Shown piece after piece: positions 1 through 8,503 of a stretch of DNA of 64,000 bases. Below the pieces are notes generated by a model. That model was not told the origin of the DNA. It saw nothing but the letters and a program-made list of their open reading frames with translations, and did not search any database. The stretch is from Pseudomonas ceruminis (lineage in GTDB: Bacteria > Pseudomonadota > Gammaproteobacteria > Pseudomonadales > Pseudomonadaceae). A program made the translations under genes and the position numbers. The stretch spans positions 62,001 to 126,000 of the forward strand of contig NZ_BQHW01000007.1 of the NCBI RefSeq assembly GCF_021602025.1, given 5' to 3'. Numbering within the stretch: position 1 is the stretch's first letter; the number at the start of each line of letters is the position of its first letter.

Positions 1-79
1 GCCGCGCTGAAAACGTTTTGAGGGGTAAGCCGCGCGAACGGCGTCATCAACAGTGAACCCACTTGAGCAAGGACCCTTC

Positions 80-2461
80 ATGTCGTTCGCTACCCCCCGA
101 GCCCCCACGCCGCTGCGTCACCTGGCCCTGGCCTGTGCGCTGGGCAGCCTGCTGTCACCGGGCATGGCCCTGGCCGACAGCCAGCCGTTGGCCCTGAACC
201 TGCCGAGCCAGTCGCTGGAAGCCGCCGTTCATGCGCTGGCGCAGCAGTCTGGTGTGGCCATTGCCGCTGATAGCCGACTGCTTGCCGGCCGCCAGGCACC
301 GGCCTTGAGCGGGCGTTTCAGCGTGCTGCAGGCCTTGCAGCAACTGCTGGCGGGTACCGACCTGGTGGCCGAAGAGCAAAATGGCGTGGTGATTCTGCGC
401 AGCGTGGCCGAAGACGGTGCCGTTACCCTCGGCGCCACCAACGTCAACGCCGCTGGCTTCAACAGCGACCTGCCCGAAACCTACGCTGGTGGGCAGGTGG
501 CCCGTGGTGCACGGCTTGGGCTGTTGGGTAACCGCGACATCATGGACACACCGTTCAACATCACCGCCTACACCTCGCAGACCATTGCCAACCAGCAGAG
601 CGGCACGGTGGGGGCGGTACTGCGCAATGACCCGTCGATCCGCTTCAGCACCGGCGAAGGCCATGCCTACGAGAACTTCATGATCCGTGGTTATGGGCTG
701 GAGTCCTCCGAGCTGGCGGTCAATGGCCTGTACGGCCTGGCACCGGATGGCCACGTGCCCACCGAGTTCCTCGAGCGGGTAGAGGTGCTCAAGGGGCCGA
801 GCGCACTGCTCAGCGGCATGGCGCCCAATGGTGGGGTGGGGGGCAATGTCAACCTGGTGCCCAAGCGCGCCGGCGATGCGCCGTTGACCCGGCTAACCAC
901 CAGCTATGTGTCCGACGGTTTCTTCGCCCAGCATATCGACGTGGGGCGGCGCTCGGAGGATGGCCGCTTCGGTATTCGCTTCAACGGCGTGTACGGCAGC
1001 GGCGACACGGGCGTGGACGACCAGTCCAAGGACCGTACCCTGGCTGCCCTGGCGCTGGATTACCGCGGCGATGACTTCACCCTTGAGCTGGATGCCTACG
1101 AGATCCACGAGAAGCTGGATAACGGCAGCCCGATGATGGCAGGGTTCAATGACCTGGGTTACGTGACCAAGGCCCCAAAGCCCGACACCAATGTGCTGGA
1201 AGGCATTTACGCCAAGCAGGTCAGCAAGGCCGTTGTGCTGCATGGTGAGTACCAGCTCAATGACGACTGGGCGGCCTTCGCCAGTGTCGGCAGCGCACGC
1301 ACCTATTACGATGGCTTCCTCAACGGCACCCGCATCCGCGTGCAGGCGCCTGACGGCAGCGCCAAGGGGCAGACCTACAACCAGGCCGGCTACACCCACA
1401 GCCTCTCGGGCGAGGCGGGGCTGCGCGGCAACTTCATGACCGGCCCGGTCAGTCATCAGTTGGTGTTCAGCAGTTCGCTGCTGCACCAGGACATCGGCCG
1501 TGCGCCGACGGTCACCGGCCCCACCTACGACACCAACCTCTACCACCCCAGCAAGGGGATAATTGCCGGTGACCATGGCTCGAACGTCAAGACCGGCGAC
1601 AATACCTTGTCCAGCTTTGCCTTGGCCGACACCCTGGGCTTGCTTGACGAGCGCGTGCTGCTGACCCTCGGCGCCCGCGCCCAGCGCGTGCGGCAGAAGA
1701 TGAGCAAGCCGTCGGCCTATGACGAGCGCAAAGTCACCCCGGCCCTGGGCATTGTGGTCAAGCCCTGGGATGCGCCGGTGTCGTTGTACGCCAACTACAT
1801 CGAAGGCCTGACCCAGGGTGGCACGGTGACCGAGGTCGGCGCGCTGAACAAGGACGAGCAGTTCGCGCCTTATGTGGCCAAGCAGATGGAAGCCGGCATC
1901 AAGTGGGACCTGGGCACCTTCAGCCATACCCTGGCGGTGTTCCAGATCGAGAAGCCGAGCATGGTGAAAAACACCAGCGGCAGTACGTTCTGGTACACCG
2001 ACGATGGCGAGCAGCGAAACCGTGGTGTGGAATGGAACATGTTTGGCGAAGCCGCCCCGGGTGTGCGCCTGCTGGGTGGGGTGACCTATACCCGCGCCGA
2101 ACTGAGCAAGACCGCCAATGGCACCCTGGACGGCAACACCGCCCGTGGGGTGCCGCAGTGGTCGGCCAACCTCGGCGCCGAATGGGACTTGCCCTGGGTC
2201 CAGGGCCTGACGTTGACGGCCTTGGGTATCCACAGCAGCTCGCAGTACCTGGACGACGAAAACACCCTGAAGATCCCGCAGTGGACGCGTTACGACCTTG
2301 GGGCGCGCTATGCCACTCGGGTGCTGAGCAAGGACGTGACCCTGCGCGCCAGCCTGGAAAACGTCGAAAACCGTGCCTACTGGGCGGGTGTGTTCAACCC
2401 CGGCTACGCCACGGTCAGCGAACCGCGCACCTTGAAGCTGTCTGCCAGCGTCGACTTCTGA
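80..2461 (+). CDS. TonB-dependent siderophore receptor with STN signalling domain
   Basis: Outer-membrane receptor for a ferric siderophore, powered by TonB. The 793-residue protein has a signal peptide ending near ALA-DS, then an STN domain (about residues 38-105) of the kind that contacts a FecR-type anti-sigma factor, a plug domain (about 140-260) and a long beta-barrel that ends in the aromatic residue of SVDF. I chose the ATG at 80 because AAGGAC lies 8 bases upstream; a GTG at 53 is possible but has no good ribosome site. The STN domain implies surface signalling, so a FecI/FecR pair probably lies just left of the window. The esterase gene follows after 7 bases, suggesting one operon. 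The substrate cannot be read from sequence; my recollection of P. putida annotation is ferrioxamine-type, but the esterase neighbour points to an ester-containing siderophore. Confidence 0.93.
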   Translation: MSFATPRAPTPLRHLALACALGSLLSPGMALADSQPLALNLPSQSLEAAVHALAQQSGVAIAADSRLLAGRQAPALSGRFSVLQALQQLLAGTDLVAEEQNGVVILRSVAEDGAVTLGATNVNAAGFNSDLPETYAGGQVARGARLGLLGNRDIMDTPFNITAYTSQTIANQQSGTVGAVLRNDPSIRFSTGEGHAYENFMIRGYGLESSELAVNGLYGLAPDGHVPTEFLERVEVLKGPSALLSGMAPNGGVGGNVNLVPKRAGDAPLTRLTTSYVSDGFFAQHIDVGRRSEDGRFGIRFNGVYGSGDTGVDDQSKDRTLAALALDYRGDDFTLELDAYEIHEKLDNGSPMMAGFNDLGYVTKAPKPDTNVLEGIYAKQVSKAVVLHGEYQLNDDWAAFASVGSARTYYDGFLNGTRIRVQAPDGSAKGQTYNQAGYTHSLSGEAGLRGNFMTGPVSHQLVFSSSLLHQDIGRAPTVTGPTYDTNLYHPSKGIIAGDHGSNVKTGDNTLSSFALADTLGLLDERVLLTLGARAQRVRQKMSKPSAYDERKVTPALGIVVKPWDAPVSLYANYIEGLTQGGTVTEVGALNKDEQFAPYVAKQMEAGIKWDLGTFSHTLAVFQIEKPSMVKNTSGSTFWYTDDGEQRNRGVEWNMFGEAAPGVRLLGGVTYTRAELSKTANGTLDGNTARGVPQWSANLGAEWDLPWVQGLTLTALGIHSSSQYLDDENTLKIPQWTRYDLGARYATRVLSKDVTLRASLENVENRAYWAGVFNPGYATVSEPRTLKLSASVDF

Positions 2462-2468
2462 GGTAACC

Positions 2469-4064
2469 ATGCACAGCATCCACCACAGCGGCTGCGCCCT
2501 GCTGCTGGCCTGGGCCTGCGCAGCCACGGCGCAGGCGGCACCGGCACCCTTGTTGCAGGCTGGGCAGGCGGTCAACGGCCAAGTCACTACGGGTGATGCG
2601 CTTTGGCGCGTCAATCTTCAGGCCGGCGAGCTGGTCCGTGGGCGGGTCGACGGTGACGTCAGCCTGCGCCTGCTCGACCCGCAGGGCAGGCCACTGCGTC
2701 TGCTCATCGACGGCCAGGACCAGCCCCGCGATTTCTTGTTCGTGGCCGACAGCGCAGGCCACTACGGCCTTCGCGCAGAGGCACTGAGCGAGCGCCCGGC
2801 TGCCCGCTTCAGCCTGCGCCTGGCCCAAGTGCTGCCGCTGGCGCAGCAGCGGCGCAGCCCCGAACGCCTGGCCAGCCCGACCTTGGCCGCTTTGGCAACA
2901 CAGCTTGAACAAGGCGGCGACACCCAGGCCTTCTGGGCTGCACGTACAGCCGAGGGCACGCCCATGGTCGAGCCGCTTGCAGGGCAGCCGCAGCAGCGGT
3001 TGGTGACGTTCTTGTGGCGCGGAGCGCAACGCAACGTGCGGATGTTCGGCGCACCTTCCGGGCGCCATGAATCGCTCGAACGCCTGGGTACCAGCGACGT
3101 CTGGTACCGCAGTTTCGAAGTCCCGGCCAGCACCCGCCTCAGCTACCAGTTGGCCCCGGACGTACCCGCGTCGGACGACCGTCGGGTGATCCTTGCCAGC
3201 ACGCGACGCGACCCGCTCAACCCCGCCACCTTCGCCGACAGCAGCGGCGACCCCTGGTTGTCGCGCTCACGCCTGGAGCTGCCCGACGCACCACCGCAGC
3301 CCTGGACGGCAGTACGGGCCGACGTACCTCGCGGCACGCTCGAGCGCAAGCGCCTGGCCAGTGCGGTGCTGGGTAACGAGCGTGACATCTACCTGTACCG
3401 CCCGGCCGGTTGGCACCCCAACGCTGCCGGCCAGGCGCTGCTGGTGCTGTTCGACGCACACGCCTACACCCGCCAGGTGCCGACACCGACGCTACTGGAC
3501 AACCTGATCGCCGATGGGCTGCTGCCGCAGACGGCGGCACTGATCATCGCCAACCCCAGCGACCTCAGCCGCCAGCAGGAGCTGCCACCCAACCCGCTGT
3601 TCGCCCGCTTCGTGGCCGATGAATTGATGCCGTGGGCCCGTGAGCAGGGCTTGAGTGCGGCAGCGGCCAATACCGTGGTCGCCGGCTCCAGCTATGGCGG
3701 GCTGGCCTCGGCCTATCTGGGCCTGATGCATCCGCAGCTGTTCGGCAACGTGCTCAGCCTGTCGGGGTCGTATTGGTGGGCTAGAGAAGGCGAAGAGCCG
3801 GGCTGGCTGACCCGTGAATACGTCAATGCGCCGCGCAAGCCGGTGCGGTTCTATCTACAGGCGGGGCTGTTCGAGGGGCCGACGATACTGGATACCAACC
3901 GGCACCTGCGCGATGTGTTGCGGGCCAAGGGGTACGAAGTGCAGGCGGTGGAAAACCCGGCGGGGCATGATTACCTGCAGTGGCGGGGCGCGTTGCCTTG
4001 TGGGCTGGTGAGCCTGATTGGCAGGCACAACCCCGCTAGCGTGCGTGCCTGCCTGGCAAACTGA
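2469..4064 (+). CDS. Periplasmic siderophore esterase (enterochelin esterase family)
   Basis: Alpha/beta hydrolase of the Fes/IroD type, 531 residues. A signal peptide (about residues 1-23, cut after AQA) predicts export, unlike cytoplasmic Fes of E. coli. The N-terminal half resembles the enterochelin-esterase N-terminal domain (around residues 190-260). The catalytic nucleophile sits in GSSYGG (Ser near 408) and the family histidine in GHDYLQW (near 500). It starts 7 bases after the receptor stop, so the two are probably co-transcribed; receptor imports the ferric siderophore and the esterase would hydrolyse its ester bonds in the periplasm to release iron, as described for PfeE of P. aeruginosa (family knowledge). 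The precise substrate is inferred, not shown. Confidence 0.85.
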   Translation: MHSIHHSGCALLLAWACAATAQAAPAPLLQAGQAVNGQVTTGDALWRVNLQAGELVRGRVDGDVSLRLLDPQGRPLRLLIDGQDQPRDFLFVADSAGHYGLRAEALSERPAARFSLRLAQVLPLAQQRRSPERLASPTLAALATQLEQGGDTQAFWAARTAEGTPMVEPLAGQPQQRLVTFLWRGAQRNVRMFGAPSGRHESLERLGTSDVWYRSFEVPASTRLSYQLAPDVPASDDRRVILASTRRDPLNPATFADSSGDPWLSRSRLELPDAPPQPWTAVRADVPRGTLERKRLASAVLGNERDIYLYRPAGWHPNAAGQALLVLFDAHAYTRQVPTPTLLDNLIADGLLPQTAALIIANPSDLSRQQELPPNPLFARFVADELMPWAREQGLSAAAANTVVAGSSYGGLASAYLGLMHPQLFGNVLSLSGSYWWAREGEEPGWLTREYVNAPRKPVRFYLQAGLFEGPTILDTNRHLRDVLRAKGYEVQAVENPAGHDYLQWRGALPCGLVSLIGRHNPASVRACLAN

Positions 4065-4072
4065 ACCTGTGT

Positions 4073-4861
4073 TTACCGAAGCCCCGCGATGTTGAACCCG
4101 CCATCTACGGTCAGGGATTGCCCCGTGATGAAGCGCGCCTGGTCTGTGCACAGCCACACGGCCACGTCGGCGATGTCGTCGGGTTCGCCCACGCGTTTGA
4201 GGGCGGCATGGGCTGCGTACGCTGCCAGGGCTTGTTCGGGGACCTGAGCAAGAATCGGCGTGCGGGTAACGCCTGGCCGGATGTTGTTGATGCGGATGCC
4301 GTCGGCGCCGACCTCAAGCGCAAGGGTGGCAATCATCGCGTCCACGGCCCCTTTGCTCGCAGAGTAGATCGACATGCCCGCCATGCCGCCCGAGGCGGCA
4401 ATGGACGACGTGTTGACGATCGCGCCGCCGCGGCCACCGGCACGTATCGCTGCCACTTCGTGTTTGATGAGCAGCAGCACCGAACGCACATTGGTGGCAA
4501 ACACGCTGTCGAAGTCCTCAGCCGTGACCTGTTCCAGCGGCGCATAGGGGGCTGTGCCAGCATTGTTGAAGGCGGCGTCCAGGCGGCCAAACCGTGCGAC
4601 CACGGCGCCGACCAGGTGTGCAGGGGCGTCTGCGTCGGCCAGGTCAACGCTGAAGACTTCGGCGTGGCCACCGGCGGCAGTGATCTGCTGTGCGACGGTT
4701 TCCAGCGGTGCTGTGCGGCGCCCGGCCAGCGCGACGGTTGCACCCGACCGTGAGAAGGCCAGGGCTGCTGCGTGGCCGATACCGCTACCTGCGCCGGTAA
4801 CGAGTACGACCTGCCCTTGCAGGCGGGTATTGAGGAGGGGGGTTGCAGTTTTGTTGCTCAT
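4073..4861 (-). CDS. SDR-family oxidoreductase
   Basis: Classical short-chain dehydrogenase/reductase of 262 residues using NAD(P). The nucleotide-binding motif TGAGSGIG, the NNAG motif and the catalytic YSASK (Tyr-x-x-x-Lys) are all present, and a VDGG motif ends the fold as in glucose-dehydrogenase-like members. I start at the ATG at 4861 (MSNKT) because AGGAA lies 7 bases before it; a longer reading from 4918 adds 19 residues that look non-conserved. It is convergent with the esterase (8-base gap) and divergent from the LysR gene at 4972, which probably regulates it. The substrate cannot be predicted. Confidence 0.9.
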   Translation of the reverse strand: MSNKTATPLLNTRLQGQVVLVTGAGSGIGHAAALAFSRSGATVALAGRRTAPLETVAQQITAAGGHAEVFSVDLADADAPAHLVGAVVARFGRLDAAFNNAGTAPYAPLEQVTAEDFDSVFATNVRSVLLLIKHEVAAIRAGGRGGAIVNTSSIAASGGMAGMSIYSASKGAVDAMIATLALEVGADGIRINNIRPGVTRTPILAQVPEQALAAYAAHAALKRVGEPDDIADVAVWLCTDQARFITGQSLTVDGGFNIAGLR

Positions 4862-4935
4862 GATGCGTTCCTGGGCCTTGTATGCTGAAGAGGTGCTTAA
4901 GCATGCAGGCGCAGTCATCAGTGAACAATCAGCCT

Positions 4936-4973
4936 ACAATTGCATGACTTGATGAGCCGGAGTCAACAATTGT
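4936..4973. promoter_or_regulatory. Inverted repeat between the SDR and LysR genes
   Basis: The divergent intergenic region holds ACAATTG at 4936-4942 and its inverted copy CAATTGT at 4967-4973, the latter covering the GTG start of the LysR gene. LysR-type regulators usually bind such spaced inverted repeats between themselves and a divergent target. The repeat is seen directly; the binding is inferred. Confidence 0.35.
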
Positions 4974-5862
4974 GCGTGGTACAGCATTCGCAGAGCTGGA
5001 AACCTTCGTGGCGGTAGCGCAGGAGCGCAGTTTCAGGCGGGCCGCTGCAAAGCTGGGCCTGTCGCCTTCCGCCCTGAGCCACACCGTGCGCAGCCTCGAA
5101 GAGCGCCTTGGCGCACGTCTACTGAATCGAACCACCCGCAGTGTTGGGCTTACCGAGGCGGGTGCTGCGCTGCTGGCGCGCATTGCGCCTGCCTTCACCG
5201 AGATTCGCGGGGCGCTGGATGAGGCAAGCGGCACCGCCGCGCAGCCGGCTGGCGCTATTCGGCTGAACCTGCCCAAGTTCGCGGCCCGCCTGCTGATGCC
5301 GCGTCTTGCCCGCTTTGCCAGGGACAACCCAGCGATTCGGTTGGAGTTGAGGACCGAGGACAGCTTTGCCGACATCGTGGCGGAGGGGTTCGATGCGGGC
5401 ATCAGGCTTGGAGAAAGCCTGGAGGGCGATATGGTCGCCGTGCGCGTGACAGGCGACCTGCGCTTGGCGATTGTCGGCGCTCCCGATTACTTTGCGGCCC
5501 ACAAGCCGCCCCGCACGCCCCGAGACCTGGCGAGCCATACCTGTATCAACTACCGCTTTAGGCAGAGCGGAGCCCTGTACCAGTGGCCCTTTGTTCGGGA
5601 GGGGGAGGCCGTCGACGTTCTGGTGCCTGGGTCGATCACGCTGGACGATTCGGATTTGCAGGTTGCCGCCGCCATTGAGGGCGCAGGTATCGCCTGCACG
5701 CTGGAGGACTGCGTGGCCAGCCACCTTGCGAGCGGTAGGCTGGTGCGCGTGCTTGATGACTGGTGCCAGCCGTTTCCGGGCTTTTATCTGTATTACCCCG
5801 GACGGCGCCAGTTGCCAGCGCCCCTCAGAGCGCTGGTGGGGTTTCTCAAGTGGGACGCGTAA
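4972..5862 (+). CDS. LysR-family transcriptional regulator
   Basis: Regulator of 296 residues with an N-terminal winged helix-turn-helix (about residues 5-64, core SFRRAAAKLGLSPSALSH) and a C-terminal periplasmic-binding-protein-like effector domain. The start is a GTG preceded by CCGGAG. It belongs to the subgroup with TRSVGLTEAG after the helix-turn-helix, as in many CrgA/DsdC-like members. The divergent SDR gene is the likely target. The effector is unknown. Confidence 0.9.
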   Translation: MRGTAFAELETFVAVAQERSFRRAAAKLGLSPSALSHTVRSLEERLGARLLNRTTRSVGLTEAGAALLARIAPAFTEIRGALDEASGTAAQPAGAIRLNLPKFAARLLMPRLARFARDNPAIRLELRTEDSFADIVAEGFDAGIRLGESLEGDMVAVRVTGDLRLAIVGAPDYFAAHKPPRTPRDLASHTCINYRFRQSGALYQWPFVREGEAVDVLVPGSITLDDSDLQVAAAIEGAGIACTLEDCVASHLASGRLVRVLDDWCQPFPGFYLYYPGRRQLPAPLRALVGFLKWDA

Positions 5863-5877
5863 ACGCTTGGCGCGATG

Positions 5878-6843
5878 TCAGCGTGGGTTGCGTCGAACCA
5901 GTGCGGGGATGGCCCGCACGTAAATCAGCTCGCAGACCAACTCCACCAGGGTTTGCGTGATGACCGCTGCTGCTGCCAACCCGCGCAGGTCGTCAGGCAG
6001 TGCCAACGCAAGCGGCAACACCACCAGCGAGTTGCGGGTGGCGGCGCTGAAGGTCACTGAGCGTGCCTGTGCAACCGGCAAGCGCAGCAGCCGCGCCGAG
6101 GCATAGCCGAGCACCGGGGCCAGCAGCATGAAGCCGATGTACACCGGGATCACCGGCAGCAAGCGGTCGAAATCGCGTAGCACCACGGCAATCTGCGAAC
6201 CGATCACCGCCACCAGCACCACGGCCATCGCCGGTACTGGCAACCACCCCCAGAGGTCGTTCCAGGCTGACACGGCGCGTGAGCGGCGTGCCCCGGCACT
6301 GGTGAGCACGGCCAGGATCATCGGCAGCACGATCAGCAGCACGAAGGCTTCCACGAAGGGGGCGACCGCGATCGTCACTTCACTGCCCTCGCCGAGCATC
6401 AGCGCCAGGTACACCGGCAACAGCAGCAGTTGCACCAGCAGCAGCACGGGTGTGGCGGCCAGGGTCAGGCGTGAGTCGCCTTTGCCGATGTGGGTGAACA
6501 CCACGACGTAGTCGATGCATGGGGTGAGCAGCACCAGCAAGGCGCCGATGAGGATCGCCGGGTGCTCCACCAGGCCACGGGTAAAGGCCCACACCAACAG
6601 GGGTACCAGGACGAAGTTGGCCAGCAGCAGGGCGGCCATGAAGCGTCGGTTGCCCAGGCCCTGGCGCAGGTCAAGGAAGGGGATTTGCAAGAACATCGCG
6701 TACATCAGCACCGCGATGGCCGGCGTGACCAGGGCTTGCAGGTGGCGCGCGGCGTTGCTGGCCAGCAGGCCGAAGGCAATGGCGGCGAGCACGGCGGCGA
6801 AGTAGAGGGGAATCTGGTTGGTTTCGAGTTGCTCTCTGGTCAA
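5878..6843 (-). CDS. ACR3/bile-acid-symporter-family transporter
   Basis: Integral inner-membrane protein with about ten hydrophobic segments, of the BART superfamily (arsenite exporter ACR3 and sodium/bile-acid symporters). The segment LTPCIDYVVVFTHI contains the Pro-Cys pair that is typical of ACR3-like proteins (the cysteine important for arsenite in ACR3). I place the start at the TTG at 6843 because AGGA lies 8 bases upstream and hydrophobic sequence begins soon after; a reading to 6939 would add 32 residues rich in Arg and Pro. No arsR, arsC or arsH genes are nearby, so an arsenite role is uncertain. It lies just upstream of glyA, facing the same way, but with a terminator between. Confidence 0.8.
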   Translation of the reverse strand: MTREQLETNQIPLYFAAVLAAIAFGLLASNAARHLQALVTPAIAVLMYAMFLQIPFLDLRQGLGNRRFMAALLLANFVLVPLLVWAFTRGLVEHPAILIGALLVLLTPCIDYVVVFTHIGKGDSRLTLAATPVLLLVQLLLLPVYLALMLGEGSEVTIAVAPFVEAFVLLIVLPMILAVLTSAGARRSRAVSAWNDLWGWLPVPAMAVVLVAVIGSQIAVVLRDFDRLLPVIPVYIGFMLLAPVLGYASARLLRLPVAQARSVTFSAATRNSLVVLPLALALPDDLRGLAAAAVITQTLVELVCELIYVRAIPALVRRNPR

Positions 6844-6975
6844 GGCTGGGTCCTGGGGCGTTCCCGGTGAAAGAAGGCGCACAGGGTAATACGGACGGCG
6901 CAAGGCCGGGCAGATTTGTGCTGGGTAGCGCCGGGTCACAAGCGGTGACGCCTGCTGCCCGGCTGCCCAGAAACG

Positions 6976-7004
6976 AAAGAGCCCGGCACAAGGCCGGGCT
7001 CTTT
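6976..7004 (-). terminator. Intrinsic terminator downstream of glyA
   Basis: A perfect 12-bp stem (AAAGAGCCCGGC, 5-base loop, GCCGGGCTCTTT) lies 20 bases after the glyA stop. Read on the minus strand the stem is followed by a T-rich tail. Confidence 0.85.
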
Positions 7005-7023
7005 CAGATCAGGCAAGTGCCAA

Positions 7024-8277
7024 TCAGTTGCCGTAAACCGGCAGCTTCTTGCAGATGGCCTTGACCTTTTCACGCACGGCGTCGATGACCGCTTCGTTGT
7101 TCAGGTCGGCAAGGATGTCGCAGATCCAGCCGGCCAGTTCTTTACACTCGGCTTCCTTGAAACCGCGGGTGGTGACGGCCGGGGTGCCGAAACGCAGGCC
7201 CGAGGTCACGAACGGGGAACGTGGGTCGTTAGGTACCGAGTTCTTGTTGACGGTGATGAAGGCCTTGCCCAGCGCAGCGTCGGCGTCCTTACCGGAGATT
7301 TCCTGCTTGATCAGCGACAGCAGGAACAGGTGGTTCTGGGTGCCGCCGGAAACGACGTCGAAACCACGCTCGATGAACACGCTGGCCATGGCCTGGGCGT
7401 TCTTCACCACTTGCTGCTGGTACGCCTTGAACTCAGGCTGCAGGGCTTCCTTGAAGCAGATGGCCTTGGCAGCGATGACGTGCTCCAGCGGGCCGCCCTG
7501 TGCGCCTGGGAAGACAGCGGAGTTCAGCTTCTTCTCGATGTCGGCGTTGGCACGGGCCAGGATCAGGCCGCCACGTGGGCCGCGCAGGGTCTTGTGGGTG
7601 GTGGTGGTGACCACGTCGGCGAACGGTACCGGGTTCGGGTACACGCCAGCGGCAACCAGGCCAGCAACGTGGGCCATGTCGACGAACAGGTAGGCACCGA
7701 CCTTGTCGGCGATTTCGCGGAAGCGGGGGAAGTCCAGAACCTGCGAGTAGGCCGAGAAGCCGGCAACGATCATCTTCGGCTTGTGCTCGACCGCCAGGCG
7801 CTCGACTTCGTCGTAGTCGATCAGGCCGTTGGCGTCGATGCCGTACTGGATGGCGTTGTACAGCTTGCCCGAGGAGCTGACCGAAGCACCGTGGGTCAGG
7901 TGACCACCGTGGGCCAGGCTCATGCCCAGGATGGTGTCACCGGCCGACAGCAGGGCCAGGTAGACAGCGGCGTTGGCCTGGGAGCCAGCGTGCGGCTGGA
8001 CGTTGGCATAGTCGGCGCCGAACAGCTCTTTGGCGCGGTCGATGGCCAGTTGCTCGACAACGTCGACGTACTCGCAACCACCGTAGTAGCGCTTGCCTGG
8101 GTAGCCTTCGGCGTACTTGTTGGTCAGGACCGAACCCTGGGCCTCCATGACGGCTGGGCTGGTGTAGTTTTCCGAAGCGATCAGCTCGATATGCTCTTCC
8201 TGGCGCAGAGCTTCTTGCTGCATGGCTTCGAAGAGCTCGGCGTCGTACTTGGCAATGGTCAAATCACGGCTGAACAT
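7024..8277 (-). CDS. glyA: Serine hydroxymethyltransferase
   Basis: Pyridoxal-phosphate enzyme that interconverts serine and glycine with tetrahydrofolate, supplying one-carbon units in the cytoplasm. The 417-residue length is the family norm. The PLP-binding lysine is in [14 protein letters not shown], and the N-terminal motif [15 protein letters not shown] is intact. The start is the ATG at 8277 (MFSRDL) with TGAGGA 6 bases upstream. Pseudomonads usually carry two or three glyA copies; this one is the copy next to the morA-type GGDEF-EAL gene. Confidence 0.97.
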   Translation of the reverse strand: MFSRDLTIAKYDAELFEAMQQEALRQEEHIELIASENYTSPAVMEAQGSVLTNKYAEGYPGKRYYGGCEYVDVVEQLAIDRAKELFGADYANVQPHAGSQANAAVYLALLSAGDTILGMSLAHGGHLTHGASVSSSGKLYNAIQYGIDANGLIDYDEVERLAVEHKPKMIVAGFSAYSQVLDFPRFREIADKVGAYLFVDMAHVAGLVAAGVYPNPVPFADVVTTTTHKTLRGPRGGLILARANADIEKKLNSAVFPGAQGGPLEHVIAAKAICFKEALQPEFKAYQQQVVKNAQAMASVFIERGFDVVSGGTQNHLFLLSLIKQEISGKDADAALGKAFITVNKNSVPNDPRSPFVTSGLRFGTPAVTTRGFKEAECKELAGWICDILADLNNEAVIDAVREKVKAICKKLPVYGN

Positions 8278-8503
8278 GGCGGTCCTCAAGGATCGGGCTG
8301 AATTGGGGGGGCATTCTAACCGATTGATTCGCGCCTGGCATATGAACTGGCATCAAGTCGCGGACCAATGGGCTTCATGTTGCATCCCGCGCCCCGCCTG
8401 GGCTGGCTGGGGGCGGGAGTTGACTTTGAGGTCCGGTTTCGTGGCCGCTTCAGGGGGGGCGTCGGCTTCATGGCCTGTGCCGGAATGTGGCGCAGGTGGT
8501 GGC

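Noticed and set aside
1-52. C-terminal end of an upstream fecR-type gene
   Set aside because: Two short frames stop within the first 56 bases, but neither is long enough to identify, so no partial gene is annotated.
893-2614. Long open frame on the minus strand across the first receptor gene (573 codons)
   Set aside because: It mirrors the receptor codons in a GC-rich genome, is full of His, Gln, Gly and Val runs, and matches no family; the plus-strand receptor is clearly real.
5878-6843. An arsenic-resistance operon around the ACR3-like transporter
   Set aside because: No arsR, arsC or arsH gene is adjacent, so only the transporter family is called.
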